From Rhizobiales bacterium TNE-4 (lineage in GTDB: Bacteria; Pseudomonadota; Alphaproteobacteria; Rhizobiales; Beijerinckiaceae): a stretch of 64,000 nt of DNA. Location of the stretch: positions 1 through 64,000 of the forward strand of contig JAHRCV010000004.1 in NCBI GenBank assembly GCA_019083985.1, given 5' to 3'. The position numbers and the translations under genes were made by a program. This document shows, piece by piece, positions 26,722 through 34,834 of the stretch. The notes beneath the pieces were generated by a model. That model saw only the letters and a program-made list of their open reading frames with translations, was not told the DNA's origin and ran no database searches. The first letter of the stretch is position 1. Each line of letters opens with the position of its first letter.

Positions 26722-26737
26722 AGCAATTTTTGTGCCT
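26722..26737 (-). promoter_or_regulatory. Sigma-54 promoter for the GT41 operon
   Basis: On the minus strand the sequence is AGGCACAAAAATTGCT: GG and GC with exactly 10 bases between, -12 box TTGC perfect, first base A instead of T. It lies 25 bases before the start of the GT41 gene. Confidence 0.65.
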
Positions 26738-26818
26738 CACCCCCGCTGTAATTAGATCTTCATTGGATAAGAAAGCCCATTTTAGGTTTTGCTGGCGAAA
26801 AAATTCTTCTTTCTGGCT

Positions 26819-26840
26819 TAAACTCTGGAACGGCATGCCG
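26819..26840 (+). promoter_or_regulatory. Possible sigma-28 promoter for the gene at 26876
   Basis: TAAA at 26819 and GCCG at 26837 with 14 bases between, followed by TTCT. The two flagellin promoters have the same boxes with 15 bases, so this one is near-consensus. GGAGGAGG and the ATG follow. Confidence 0.45.
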
Positions 26841-26875
26841 TTCTACATCAGTTGAGTCGATGGAGGAGGTGTCCC

Positions 26876-27595
26876 ATGGCGGATCGCATCCAACTAGAAG
26901 GTCATACCAACCGCCTGGCGGCTTCGCCGGTGCGGTCAGATCTTGCCGTGAAAGCGCCCCCGCCGTCGTCGGAGCTGCCTAGTGTGGCGGTCGCGGGCGT
27001 AAGTACTAGTCAGCAATCGTCTACGGAGACCCATTATGGCTCCGACGTCCATGCCAAGCTGGGGCTCGTTTGGAACAATCTCGAGCGAATCCACAAAAAT
27101 GACCAAAGGCAGAAGGAGTTGGATGCGATCCGCTCGCGCCTTCTGGGATATCAAAAAGACCCCTCGAAGGCCGTGGCTGACCAGGGAGATCTCGAGGCTG
27201 AGCTAAAGGTGGTATCTGGGCTCGCTCAGGATGGAATTGGGACAGGCGATAACCCTCCTCAGGTGATCGGACAGGAAAAAGAGACGGCGAATGCGGCTGA
27301 AAGGGTAAGTAAGGCTGATCAAGATCGCGTCTTGGCACGCATTGAGCAGGCTCTCAAGAATGTGGGCAAGTTGCGCTCAGCACTCACCTCTGACACTTCG
27401 ACCGCCTACGATCGCCTCGTTAACTTGAATTCTTCTGTTAGCGATCTGAATTTAGCCCGCTCACGGGTGGATGGTGCAGAGTTTGGTCTTCGGTCGGCTT
27501 CCGACACGGTTGATGCCGTTATGCTTCATATGCGAGCCGCCGTTGTAGCACACGGAAAGATGTCGCCAGAACTTGTTCGACTTGTGCTGAGCTAA
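26876..27595 (+). CDS. Protein of unknown function beside the flagellins
   Basis: A 239-residue soluble protein; I do not recognise its family. The start at 26876 has GGAGGAGG 7 bases upstream; an earlier in-frame TTG is unlikely. Residues 1-60 are low in order and rich in Ala, Ser, Pro and Val. From residue 65 the protein is mostly helical with many charged residues, ending in a helical, hydrophobic RASDTVDAVMLHMRAAVV-like tail that recalls the amphipathic C-terminal helices of axial flagellar proteins. It lies divergent from the GT41 operon and directly upstream of fliC1, with a possible sigma-28 promoter. It may be a late flagellar protein, a flagellin chaperone or a secreted regulator. 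Confidence 0.75.
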   Translation: MADRIQLEGHTNRLAASPVRSDLAVKAPPPSSELPSVAVAGVSTSQQSSTETHYGSDVHAKLGLVWNNLERIHKNDQRQKELDAIRSRLLGYQKDPSKAVADQGDLEAELKVVSGLAQDGIGTGDNPPQVIGQEKETANAAERVSKADQDRVLARIEQALKNVGKLRSALTSDTSTAYDRLVNLNSSVSDLNLARSRVDGAEFGLRSASDTVDAVMLHMRAAVVAHGKMSPELVRLVLS

Positions 27596-27616
27596 CACGG
27601 CCCTCTTACTCTCCCC

Positions 27617-27648
27617 AGAAAGCCGCCTTCGGGCGGCTTTCTGCTTTT
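27617..27648 (+). terminator. Rho-independent terminator after the gene at 26876
   Basis: Perfect 11-bp stem AGAAAGCCGCC / GGCGGCTTTCT with a TTCG loop, followed by GCTTTT. It separates this gene from fliC1. Confidence 0.9.
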
Positions 27649-27671
27649 CGCACCTCTTCCAAAGAAATTTC

Positions 27672-27698
27672 TAAAGGTTCCCACCGGCCAGCCGTTTT
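27672..27698 (+). promoter_or_regulatory. Sigma-28 (FliA) promoter of flagellin gene 1
   Basis: TAAA at 27672-27675, 15 bases, GCCG at 27691-27694, then TTTT. This fits the FliA consensus TAAA-N15-GCCGATAA apart from the last bases. The same layout occurs before flagellin gene 2. Confidence 0.8.
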
Positions 27699-27781
27699 CT
27701 TGGATATCGGGCTGACGGAACGAACATCAACTAGCAGCGGCCACCCGACCGTAGCGAAAACAGATGGAAGGGGTTTTTTCC

Positions 27782-28636
27782 ATGACTGTCATCAATACAA
27801 ACGTGTCGTCGCTTAACGCTCAGGCTGCTCTTGCGACGAACCAGCGTGGCCTTAGCAAGGCCATGGAACAACTGTCGACTGGTCGTCGGATCAACTCGGC
27901 GGGTGATGATGCCGCTGGTCTTGCGATTGCGGCGAAAATGACTTCGCAGATCCGTGGCCTCAATCAGGCCGTCCGCAACGCCAATGACGGCATCTCAATG
28001 CTGCAGACGGCTGAAGGCGCCACTAACGAAATCACTAACATGCTCCAGCGCATGCGTGAACTCGCTGTGCAGGCTGCGAACGATACCTACTCTTCAGATG
28101 ACCGCACCGCTTTGAACAGTGAATTCGTAGCTCTCCGTACAGAAATTGCCCGTGTCGCTGCAACAACTCAGTGGAACGGCATGGAAGTTCTCAACGGAAC
28201 TGGTCCTGGTACAAGCGGCGTTGTGAAGTTCCAGATTGGTGCGAGCGGTGCAAGCAGCAACGCCAGCAACGAATTGACCTTCACCTTTGCTGACCTTACT
28301 ACCGGTGCCAGCGGTGCAATGATGAGCATCAGCGCTGCTGCAATCACTTCACAAACTCTTGCATCGGCAGCGATCGGTTTGGCAACAACTACAATCGCAA
28401 CAATCAACGCAAAGCGCTCTGATATGGGTGCTGTGATCAATCGTCTCCAATACACGGTCGATAACTTGACAAATATCTCGACTAATGCTGCTGCGTCGCG
28501 GAGCCGCATTGAAGACGCCGACTACTCAACAGTCACCACTGATTTGGCTAAGCGCCAGATCATTCAGCAAGCCGCAACAGCAATGTTGTCGCAAGCCAAT
28601 CAGCAGCCGCAGGTGGTTCTGTCGCTGCTCAAGTAA
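27782..28636 (+). CDS. fliC: Flagellin 1
   Basis: A 284-residue flagellin, secreted by the flagellar export apparatus to form the filament. The conserved D0/D1 ends are complete: [17 protein letters not shown] at the N terminus with [21 protein letters not shown], and [20 protein letters not shown] ... VLSLLK at the C terminus. The central variable region is very short and rich in Ser, Ala, Gly and Asn (residues about 165-185, [12 protein letters not shown]), giving Ser/Thr sites for O-glycosylation. The start is the ATG at 27782 with GGAAGGGG upstream. Its own sigma-28 promoter and terminator frame the gene. Closely similar to flagellin 2. Confidence 0.95.
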   Translation: MTVINTNVSSLNAQAALATNQRGLSKAMEQLSTGRRINSAGDDAAGLAIAAKMTSQIRGLNQAVRNANDGISMLQTAEGATNEITNMLQRMRELAVQAANDTYSSDDRTALNSEFVALRTEIARVAATTQWNGMEVLNGTGPGTSGVVKFQIGASGASSNASNELTFTFADLTTGASGAMMSISAAAITSQTLASAAIGLATTTIATINAKRSDMGAVINRLQYTVDNLTNISTNAAASRSRIEDADYSTVTTDLAKRQIIQQAATAMLSQANQQPQVVLSLLK

Positions 28637-28660
28637 TCGGCCGTCAGCCGATGAGAGAGG

Positions 28661-28688
28661 AAGGGCGGGAAGCAATTCCCGCCCTTTC
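28661..28688 (+). terminator. Terminator after flagellin gene 1
   Basis: Stem AAGGGCGGGAA / TTCCCGCCCTT with the loop GCAA, running into TTCTT. Confidence 0.85.
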
Positions 28689-28717
28689 TTCGTGGTCGAT
28701 ATTTTTTGATAAATCTC

Positions 28718-28744
28718 TAAACTTTATATCCCATATGCCGTTTT
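28718..28744 (+). promoter_or_regulatory. Sigma-28 (FliA) promoter of flagellin gene 2
   Basis: TAAA at 28718-28721, 15 bases, GCCG at 28737-28740, then TTTT, identical boxes and spacing to flagellin gene 1. The bases GGCTGACGGA just downstream are also shared by both leaders. Confidence 0.8.
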
Positions 28745-28821
28745 AATATATGGCTGACGGACCGGTTGCAACGATGACATAAAAGTCACTGTTGTATTTT
28801 GCTCTCTCTCTGGAGTTCAAA

Positions 28822-29676
28822 ATGACGGTCATAAATACAAACGTGTCTGCGCTGAATGCTCAGGCAGCTCTAACGAATAACACGCGCGGGCTAGAAAAAG
28901 CCATGGCGCAACTGTCGTCGGGTAAACGTATCAATAGCGCAAGCGATGATGCTGCTGGCATCGCGATTGCTGCCAAGATGACGTGGCAGATTCGTGGAAT
29001 GAATCAAGCAGTTAGAAATGCTAACGATGGTATTTCTATGCTGCAAACAGCAGAAGGCGCCACGAACGAAATCACGAATATGCTTCAGCGTATGCGTGAA
29101 CTCGCCGTTCAGGCCGCTAACGATACTTACTCTTCAGACGATCGAACCGCCCTCAACAGTGAGTTCACGGCCCTGCGCACGGAAATCGCTCGTATTGCGG
29201 CGACGACGCAATGGAATGGGATGGAAGTTCTTAACGGAACAGGCCCAGGTACTAGCGGTGTCGTAAAGTTCCAGATCGGCTCTAACGGAGCAAGCAGCAA
29301 CGCGAGCAACGAGCTAACGTTCACGTTTGCGGACCTCACTACTGGCGCTAGCGGCGCAATGCTGAACATCAGCGCTGCTTCTATTACATCCCAAACGTTG
29401 GCATCACAGGCTATTGGTTTGGCAACGACTACAATTGCCACTATCAACTCTAAGCGCTCTGATATGGGTGCGGTCATCAACCGCCTTCAATACACGGTTG
29501 ATAACCTGACCAATATCTCAACTAATATCTCTGCCTCACGCAGCCGGATTGAAGATGCCGACTATTCGCAGGCGACGACTGAGCTTGCGAAACGCCAGGT
29601 TATTCAGCAGGCCGCAACAGCCATGCTGGCCCAAGCCAACCAGCAGCCTCAGGTCGTTTTGACGCTCCTGAAGTAA
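28822..29676 (+). CDS. fliC: Flagellin 2
   Basis: A 284-residue flagellin, the same length as flagellin 1 and nearly identical through the N-terminal half. Differences cluster in a few places: TNNTRGLEKAMAQLSSGKRI for the matching N-terminal segment, MTWQIRGMNQ, and the last coil ([20 protein letters not shown]). The variable region [10 protein letters not shown] is again short. The ATG at 28822 follows CTGGAG; a longer in-frame start would add ten untypical residues. The two genes use synonymous codons quite differently, so the duplication is not recent and the proteins are probably kept alike by selection or different uses in the filament. Confidence 0.95.
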   Translation: MTVINTNVSALNAQAALTNNTRGLEKAMAQLSSGKRINSASDDAAGIAIAAKMTWQIRGMNQAVRNANDGISMLQTAEGATNEITNMLQRMRELAVQAANDTYSSDDRTALNSEFTALRTEIARIAATTQWNGMEVLNGTGPGTSGVVKFQIGSNGASSNASNELTFTFADLTTGASGAMLNISAASITSQTLASQAIGLATTTIATINSKRSDMGAVINRLQYTVDNLTNISTNISASRSRIEDADYSQATTELAKRQVIQQAATAMLAQANQQPQVVLTLLK

Positions 29677-29686
29677 TCGTTCTCAT

Positions 29687-29723
29687 AAGGCCGGGGGCTT
29701 TTGAGCTCCCGGCCTTAATTTTT
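29687..29723 (+). terminator. Terminator after flagellin gene 2
   Basis: Long stem AAGGCCGGGGGCTT / AAGCTCCCGGCCTT type hairpin (one mismatch) followed by AATTTTT. Confidence 0.88.
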
Positions 29724-29751
29724 GAGGTTTAGAACCGTCTTTATCCTTGTA

Positions 29752-29767
29752 TGGCCCGGAACTTGCT
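29752..29767 (+). promoter_or_regulatory. Sigma-54 promoter of fliD
   Basis: TGGCCCGGAACTTGCT: GG-N10-GC spacing exact and -12 box TTGC perfect. It places transcription start close to 29778, just before the GGAGGA of fliD. Confidence 0.75.
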
Positions 29768-29790
29768 GGTTTCGCGCACGGAGGATCGCC

Positions 29791-31335
29791 ATGACGAGTT
29801 CAGTAGCCAGTTCATCCAGTAGCGCCATCATCAAGAGCCTCACAGGCGCTCAGATCGATATTCAAGAACTTGCGACTAACCTTACGTCAGCGACGCGAGC
29901 TCCTCAGCAGTCCATGATCGACGCCCGCAAGACCGCGGCGGATTCGAAGATATCGGCTATTGGCAAAATCCAGGCTTCAGCGAAGAGTTTTCAGGACGCT
30001 CTCGCTGCTTATGGCGACCCCAAAGCCATTCAGTATCAGCCAACAACCTCAAACAGCGCTGTCGCTTCGTTCTCTTTTCGTTCTTATTACCAGCCTTCTG
30101 AGGTGGACTTCTCCTTCAAGGTGACTGCCTTGGCCTCCGAAAACAGGGTGAGTTTCCCGGGCTTGGCCTCATCCGGCAATTTCGCTCTTAAGACCAGCTC
30201 TGGCGTCGTTGAGACAAGCTACCAGTCCCTCTCCGAGCTCTCGACTTGGATTAAGACTCAGACTGGCTTCTCGGCAACGATCCTCAACGCACGCGACCTG
30301 ATCGTTTCAAAGGGAACAGGTGTCGCGAACAATTTCACTGCCTACACATCGGCTGCTACGACGACGCCGGTCAATGGGACGACAGTGACCCTCGCCAATT
30401 TGCCATCGAGCGGCGACGTCGTTCTTCCAGGCATCACCAGTCCTATCAGCTATTCAAGCCTCGCTGATTTGCAGACCAAAGTAAGCCAACAGACTGGTAA
30501 TCCCGCGAACTTGTCCGGCTCAAGCCTAGATGTAACATTTTCAACCGCACAGACAGGTAACGCAAAGATCTATACAAGCGGCCTGAGTTCAACAGGAACC
30601 GACGCTTCGATCGAAGCCAATGGGCAGACTTACACGTCAAGCTCAAACCGCTTCTCGACGCTGATCACAGGCGTCAATATCGATGTCACAGCGACTTCAA
30701 GTACAGATGTGCGCCTGACAACGACCCGTAATACAGACAAATTTGTTCTGGCCCTGAAGTCGATCGTCGACGGCTACAATGACCTCCTTGCCACTGTCAA
30801 AAAAGAAATGAACTACGACCCTGATGTTACGAAGAGGGGTGGATTGGCCAATGACTCGGTCGCGCGTGATTTTTTAAACCAGATGCGCCGTCTAACGACC
30901 GATACAATCTCCGGCTATTCGACACTTGTTCCGACGATCACATTGGCTCAGGTCGGCCTGATCACAAACCGTGATGGCACTCTTCAGCTCGATACTTATA
31001 AAATCGACCAGATTGCTCAGAATAACCCGGAGCAACTCGAAGCTGCCGTGGCATCAAACGCCTCTTCAAAAGGGGCTATCGACAAGATGAAATCCTTGAT
31101 TGATACGGTCCTTGGCCGGACATCATCATTCCAGAACCTTTACAACACGACGAACACGACCGTTAAGAACAAGATCCAGGACGACACAGACAAGCTCAAT
31201 GAACAGATGGACGCCTTGAAGCAGCGTTATCTGACCCAGTTCATTGCGATGCAGAAAGTCGTCCTCCAATCCCAAAAGACACAAGAAAGCTTGACAAATT
31301 ATATGACCTCGTGGACCGCTGGTCTGAAGGGCTAA
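29791..31335 (+). CDS. fliD: Flagellar filament cap protein FliD
   Basis: A 514-residue filament cap protein (hook-associated protein 2), secreted and folding flagellin at the tip. The N terminus has ... IIKSLTGAQIDIQELATNLTSA and the C terminus the FliD_C pattern: VDGYNDLLATVKKEM, RDFLNQMRRL, GLITNRDGTLQLD and a helical tail with QRYLTQFIAMQKVVLQSQKT. The start ATG at 29791 has GGAGGA 6 bases upstream; an earlier frame start lies upstream of the promoter and is excluded. It heads a plus-strand set with two small unknown genes. Confidence 0.92.
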   Translation: MTSSVASSSSSAIIKSLTGAQIDIQELATNLTSATRAPQQSMIDARKTAADSKISAIGKIQASAKSFQDALAAYGDPKAIQYQPTTSNSAVASFSFRSYYQPSEVDFSFKVTALASENRVSFPGLASSGNFALKTSSGVVETSYQSLSELSTWIKTQTGFSATILNARDLIVSKGTGVANNFTAYTSAATTTPVNGTTVTLANLPSSGDVVLPGITSPISYSSLADLQTKVSQQTGNPANLSGSSLDVTFSTAQTGNAKIYTSGLSSTGTDASIEANGQTYTSSSNRFSTLITGVNIDVTATSSTDVRLTTTRNTDKFVLALKSIVDGYNDLLATVKKEMNYDPDVTKRGGLANDSVARDFLNQMRRLTTDTISGYSTLVPTITLAQVGLITNRDGTLQLDTYKIDQIAQNNPEQLEAAVASNASSKGAIDKMKSLIDTVLGRTSSFQNLYNTTNTTVKNKIQDDTDKLNEQMDALKQRYLTQFIAMQKVVLQSQKTQESLTNYMTSWTAGLKG

Positions 31336-31347
31336 TCGGAGAGGATC

Positions 31348-31536
31348 ATGGCACAGTTCACTGTCAAATGGATTATTGAAGGCGAAATGACTGTCGAGGC
31401 CGATACTGTCGAAGCGGCTGAAGAGCAGGTCCACAAGGAGCTCGTAAAGGTTCTGACAGATCCGCAGCGCTGGCCTGAAGCGCTAGGTGCGCGGTCGATC
31501 CAAGGCGCAGGCGCTGCTGCCGATAAGCCGGAATAA
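31348..31536 (+). CDS. Small protein of unknown function after fliD
   Basis: A 62-residue acidic protein starting 12 bases after the fliD stop with GGAGAGG before its ATG. It begins with two beta strands (QFTVKWIIEGEMTVEAD) and continues with a helix (VEAAEEQVHKELVKVL). The pattern looks like a small beta-alpha domain. FliS or FliT export chaperones often follow fliD; this is too short and has no clear likeness to either, but a chaperone-type role would fit. Confidence 0.6.
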   Translation: MAQFTVKWIIEGEMTVEADTVEAAEEQVHKELVKVLTDPQRWPEALGARSIQGAGAAADKPE

Positions 31537-31541
31537 AGCGT

Positions 31542-32159
31542 GTGGCGGGTCCGGCGAAAGGGAAGGCTAAGCCAACCACTGAGAAGCCGATTTCGGTCGC
31601 GCCTATCAAGCCTTCACGCCCTAAGCCCGAAAAAACGCTATCGCTCGACGAAGCGACCGAACGCCTTGCTGCACTTGATTTCGGGCAACTCACGGAAGAA
31701 GACCGCATTGCGGCCGTTCTTGAAATTCGCGCACGGCTACAGGAACAGAAAGAACGAATTGAAGCGCCGGCTCAAGCCTTAGCACGTCGAATCCTGCTTC
31801 TGCGTTTGTGGCAAGAACTGGTGAAGCTGCGTGTGGTTGATGTGCAACGCAATAGGAAGCCACCGTTCGAGCCGATTGCCACGGATCGTCTCTTTCCACC
31901 CGTTGAAAATAATGAGACTGAAATTCAGCCCGCCGAAGAGCATGCTGAGGCCGCCTTAGAAGATGCTTTGAAGCCACTTGATCCTAAACCGTTCCAGCCG
32001 CCGGCGCCTGAAGACGGCGAGAACCTCATCAGTGTTAAGCTATTGGAAGCTGAGATGGTCCGCGGCATGAAATTGCCAGCGGGGATTGTTGTGGACGTGC
32101 AGCCAGAGGATGCAGACCATCTGGTTGAAAAGGGTAAGGCCATTCGCGTTTCGGAATAA
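31542..32159 (+). CDS. Protein of unknown function, flagellar operon
   Basis: A 205-residue protein with a GTG start 5 bases after the previous stop. Residues 1-40 are basic and rich in Pro and Lys. A helical middle (LTEEDRIAAVLEIRARLQEQKERIEAPAQ) and a charged, proline-rich stretch lead to a last domain of about 55 residues (ISVKLLEAEMVRGMKLPAGIVVDVQPEDADHLVEKGKAIRV). I do not recognise it. Its 3' end faces the transglycosylase gene. Confidence 0.6.
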   Translation: MAGPAKGKAKPTTEKPISVAPIKPSRPKPEKTLSLDEATERLAALDFGQLTEEDRIAAVLEIRARLQEQKERIEAPAQALARRILLLRLWQELVKLRVVDVQRNRKPPFEPIATDRLFPPVENNETEIQPAEEHAEAALEDALKPLDPKPFQPPAPEDGENLISVKLLEAEMVRGMKLPAGIVVDVQPEDADHLVEKGKAIRVSE

Positions 32160-32212
32160 ACGCGCCAAGACATTTGGCTACAAAAATAGTCTATGCTTTT
32201 TATCGGATTGGT

Positions 32213-32240
32213 AAAAAGGACCGCGCACTAAGCGCGGCCT
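32213..32240 (-). terminator. Terminator of the transglycosylase gene
   Basis: On the minus strand, stem CCGCGC / GCGCGG with a 5-base loop, then TCCTTTTTAC. The stem overlaps the end of the coding sequence. Confidence 0.7.
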
Positions 32241-33391
32241 GCCTGTACAGCATCGACACTACGCGCATCAGAGAAGAGAGATACCCATTGCACGGCTTGC
32301 TTAACCGCCGGTGCCGTGACCGGGGCTGCCGTCCTAGCATCCGCTGCAGCATGTTCAGAATGAATGGGCTTTCCTCCAGCTGCATCCATGACGATCTTAA
32401 CGCCAAGCGTTACATCTTGTGCTGCGAAAAGATTTTGTCCGGCAGGGCCATCATGCCCTTGTTCTGAGGCGCCACGCGATGCATCCCGCAAATCCGCTTG
32501 CGCGGTTTCGAGTGGCGCTTTCGACGGATCTTCAAAACTCTTGGAGAAGCTTGCAAGATAGTGCGATAGCGCCGCTTCACTTATCTCAGCCATGGATGCT
32601 GTTATTTCTGCACTATTATTGACGATTTGCTCAGACTTTTCAGCCTGAACACGCTGCTTATTGACTTGAGCTACTCGCGCCTCAGCCAGCGTCTGCTGTG
32701 CTATAATGTCAAATTGAGACGCTTGGCCGGGCTCTGTAGCAGGAGTAGCTGCAAGCTGAGCCATCCCTTCAGTACCGCCCGGGATCGGTGCAGGCACGCC
32801 TACAAATTTCTGCGCAAAGCGATTATAAATCTCCGCAAATGAGCGCGGCGCGCCATTGGCAAAAAAGACATTAGTATTTGAACGGGCTGCAGCTGGCAAA
32901 ATATCGGCAGCTGGCGCATTCGGATTGGCCTGCATACCGGCCAGAAAATCCTTCGCGCCTCCTGCACCTAGAAAATGGGCGAGGTACAGCTCCGTTGGGC
33001 CGATATTGGTGAGGCCCGAAGAGGCAAGAACCTTGGCATTATCAAGTGCGAAATGTGCTGCCATTTTGCCAGACATCGCAACATCTGTCCTCAGCGCAAG
33101 GAGCTCTGTCTTTGCTGCCGCATCAAGTTTGTTTTCACGCAAGGCCGCGGCTTGATCCGACAGGCCGACGCTGTCGCCATATTTTTCGACCATGCGTAGC
33201 CAAGTGCCATTCACGAATTGGAAGGGACCAGCCGCTGAACTGGTTGCAGCCTTGGCATTCGGATTGAGACCGCTTTCGATTTCCGCTTGTTTGAGCAGAA
33301 AATCAAAGCTCACCGGGCTTGAGGCAACAGCCTTCCGGAGGTTGGCCGCCACCTGCTCTCGTGTGTAAACGACTGAAGGATCAACTTTCAT
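32228..33391 (-). CDS. Lytic transglycosylase, flagellar type
   Basis: A 387-residue protein. The SLT domain lies at the N terminus: catalytic Glu in KQAEIESGLNPNAKA near residue 38 and AAGPFQFVNGTWLRMV; LTNIGPTELYLAHFLGAGGA follows. The C-terminal 180 residues are poorly ordered and Ala/Gln-rich. No clear signal peptide is seen, so it may leave by the flagellar export route. FlgJ here lacks a muramidase domain, so this enzyme probably opens the peptidoglycan for the rod, as SltF does in Rhodobacter. It has its own sigma-54 promoter. Confidence 0.75.
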   Translation of the reverse strand: MKVDPSVVYTREQVAANLRKAVASSPVSFDFLLKQAEIESGLNPNAKAATSSAAGPFQFVNGTWLRMVEKYGDSVGLSDQAAALRENKLDAAAKTELLALRTDVAMSGKMAAHFALDNAKVLASSGLTNIGPTELYLAHFLGAGGAKDFLAGMQANPNAPAADILPAAARSNTNVFFANGAPRSFAEIYNRFAQKFVGVPAPIPGGTEGMAQLAATPATEPGQASQFDIIAQQTLAEARVAQVNKQRVQAEKSEQIVNNSAEITASMAEISEAALSHYLASFSKSFEDPSKAPLETAQADLRDASRGASEQGHDGPAGQNLFAAQDVTLGVKIVMDAAGGKPIHSEHAAADARTAAPVTAPAVKQAVQWVSLFSDARSVDAVQAGRA

Positions 33392-33423
33392 CTCTTGTCC
33401 CTCGAAAACCTTTCCCCTTGATC

Positions 33424-33439
33424 AGCAATTTCTGGGCCA
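33424..33439 (-). promoter_or_regulatory. Sigma-54 promoter of the transglycosylase gene
   Basis: Minus strand TGGCCCAGAAATTGCT, GG-N10-GC spacing exact, -12 TTGC perfect, 33 bases before the ATG. Confidence 0.72.
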
Positions 33440-33501
33440 AGTTTAACCGTTTACTTGGCATCCGACGCTGGACGGGCTAATCATGGCCAAGAGGTGTGGC
33501 C

Positions 33502-33939
33502 ATGGACTTTGTCAGTTTTGTTGCTCTGGCTTTCGTCATTCTTGCCGTTTGCGTAGCCATGATCTTCTCTTACACGCAGCAATCCCGCAGGCTTCAAGCC
33601 ATTCAGGCTCAGCTGGCCAAAATTGAGGACAGCAAGCCAGAAATCCTGCGCCAGGAACGCGCACAATGGCTTGATCCATTGGTGCTCATGGAGGTCAGCC
33701 TCAATCAAAGTGACCGACCGGCCTTAGATGAAGCGATGTTGCAGCAGATCGAACAGGCACGCGAAGCAGTCAAAAGCTTGAATGAGCGGTTGGTGGCTTC
33801 CCGCGAATGGATGGGAGCCCCTTTCGATCTTGACTGGGCTGAGTATCTTGACCGTATGCCTACGCTGAAGCGCCTCTACCTTGCAGCCGCGTTTGATCAG
33901 TCGAGCCAATCGCCATCAGCGAAGATAATTGAAGAGTGA
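33502..33939 (+). CDS. Single-pass membrane protein of unknown function
   Basis: A 145-residue protein with one N-terminal membrane segment (FVALAFVILAVCVAMIFSY, residues about 5-25) followed by a soluble helical region with coiled-coil character (QSRRLQAIQAQLAKIEDS and LDEAMLQQIEQAREAVKSLNERL). The ATG at 33502 has AGAGG 7 bases upstream. Its last 24 bases overlap the end of flgL on the other strand. It probably sits in the inner membrane with the bulk in the cytoplasm or periplasm; its flagellar role is only by location. Confidence 0.65.
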   Translation: MDFVSFVALAFVILAVCVAMIFSYTQQSRRLQAIQAQLAKIEDSKPEILRQERAQWLDPLVLMEVSLNQSDRPALDEAMLQQIEQAREAVKSLNERLVASREWMGAPFDLDWAEYLDRMPTLKRLYLAAAFDQSSQSPSAKIIEE

Positions 33940-34824
33940 TAGATCTGCTATTTTAACGAAAGAGGCCTGGCTGGCTTCAAGGCTCAACATTTTCTGCTTG
34001 AGCTCGGTGACTACTTTTTCGATGTCAGTATCTTCGACAGTTGATAACATCGTCTTTGCTTGCAGCTGTGCCGATGCCAAAACATCCTGTTGCCGGGTGA
34101 TCTTCGAAATTCGGGTTCCAGACAACATCCGTGCATTGTTGACTTGGTCCAGTGACGCTGCAACACCGCTTGACAGATTGATTCCAGAGCGTCCCGCTTT
34201 CAATTCGTTGACAAGATCACCCAGGATTGAAAAAAGTGGCTTGACGGACGATGCCCCAGGTTCTTGGACTTGCATGAAAATTTCAAAGCCACTTCCATTA
34301 GCTTTTGTCTCTACACCATCGGCAATCTCTACATTTTGGACATTAGTATCGCCAACAAACGTCACATTGCCCTGTTCATCCTTCTGAAACGGAGTGCTTG
34401 TTCCAGAAAAACCACCAAATATCGAAAGCCCCGAACTGTCTTTTGTATTCGCTAATTGTAATAGGGAATCTCTAAGTTCAGAAATTTCACCAGCGATTGT
34501 TTTGCGATTCTCAGGTGACAATGTATCGTTTGCACCTTGAAGTGCCAACTCTTGAATCCGCGTCAAAATGTTCGTTGCATCAGCTAATGTTGCCTCTTCC
34601 AAGGTCATCCGTTGCATAAGATTCGTCATGTTACGGTCATACTGATCAAGCTTACCAAGTTGGTGCTTGAGGCGCGCAGCATCAGAAAATGCGACCGGAT
34701 TATCCGAAGGGACTTCTATTTGCTTTCCTGTCGCGACCTGCTGCTGCAGTTTCGCAACACCTGTCTTAAGGTCAGCGAGGTTTTCCATCTGAGACTTAAA
34801 GAACTGCCCAGTGCTGATCTGCAT
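33916..34824 (-). CDS. flgL: Flagellar hook-filament junction protein FlgL
   Basis: A 302-residue hook-associated protein 3. The flagellin-like N terminus is MQISTGQFFKSQMENL with LQQQVATGKQIEVPSDNPVAF, and the C terminus ends with ELKQKMLSLEASQASFVKIA ... SLFNYLR, as in FlgL. The ATG at 34824 follows GAGGGATTGATT; the TTG two codons earlier is less likely. Last gene of the flgF-flgL operon; it starts 10 bases after flgK ends. It joins the hook to the filament with FlgK. Confidence 0.9.
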   Translation of the reverse strand: MQISTGQFFKSQMENLADLKTGVAKLQQQVATGKQIEVPSDNPVAFSDAARLKHQLGKLDQYDRNMTNLMQRMTLEEATLADATNILTRIQELALQGANDTLSPENRKTIAGEISELRDSLLQLANTKDSSGLSIFGGFSGTSTPFQKDEQGNVTFVGDTNVQNVEIADGVETKANGSGFEIFMQVQEPGASSVKPLFSILGDLVNELKAGRSGINLSSGVAASLDQVNNARMLSGTRISKITRQQDVLASAQLQAKTMLSTVEDTDIEKVVTELKQKMLSLEASQASFVKIADLSLFNYLR

Positions 34825-34834
34825 AATCAATCCC

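Noticed and set aside
28750-28775. TGGCTGACGGACCGGTTGCA as a sigma-54 promoter of flagellin gene 2
   Set aside because: The GG and GC pairs are not 10 bases apart; the sigma-28 boxes just upstream explain expression.
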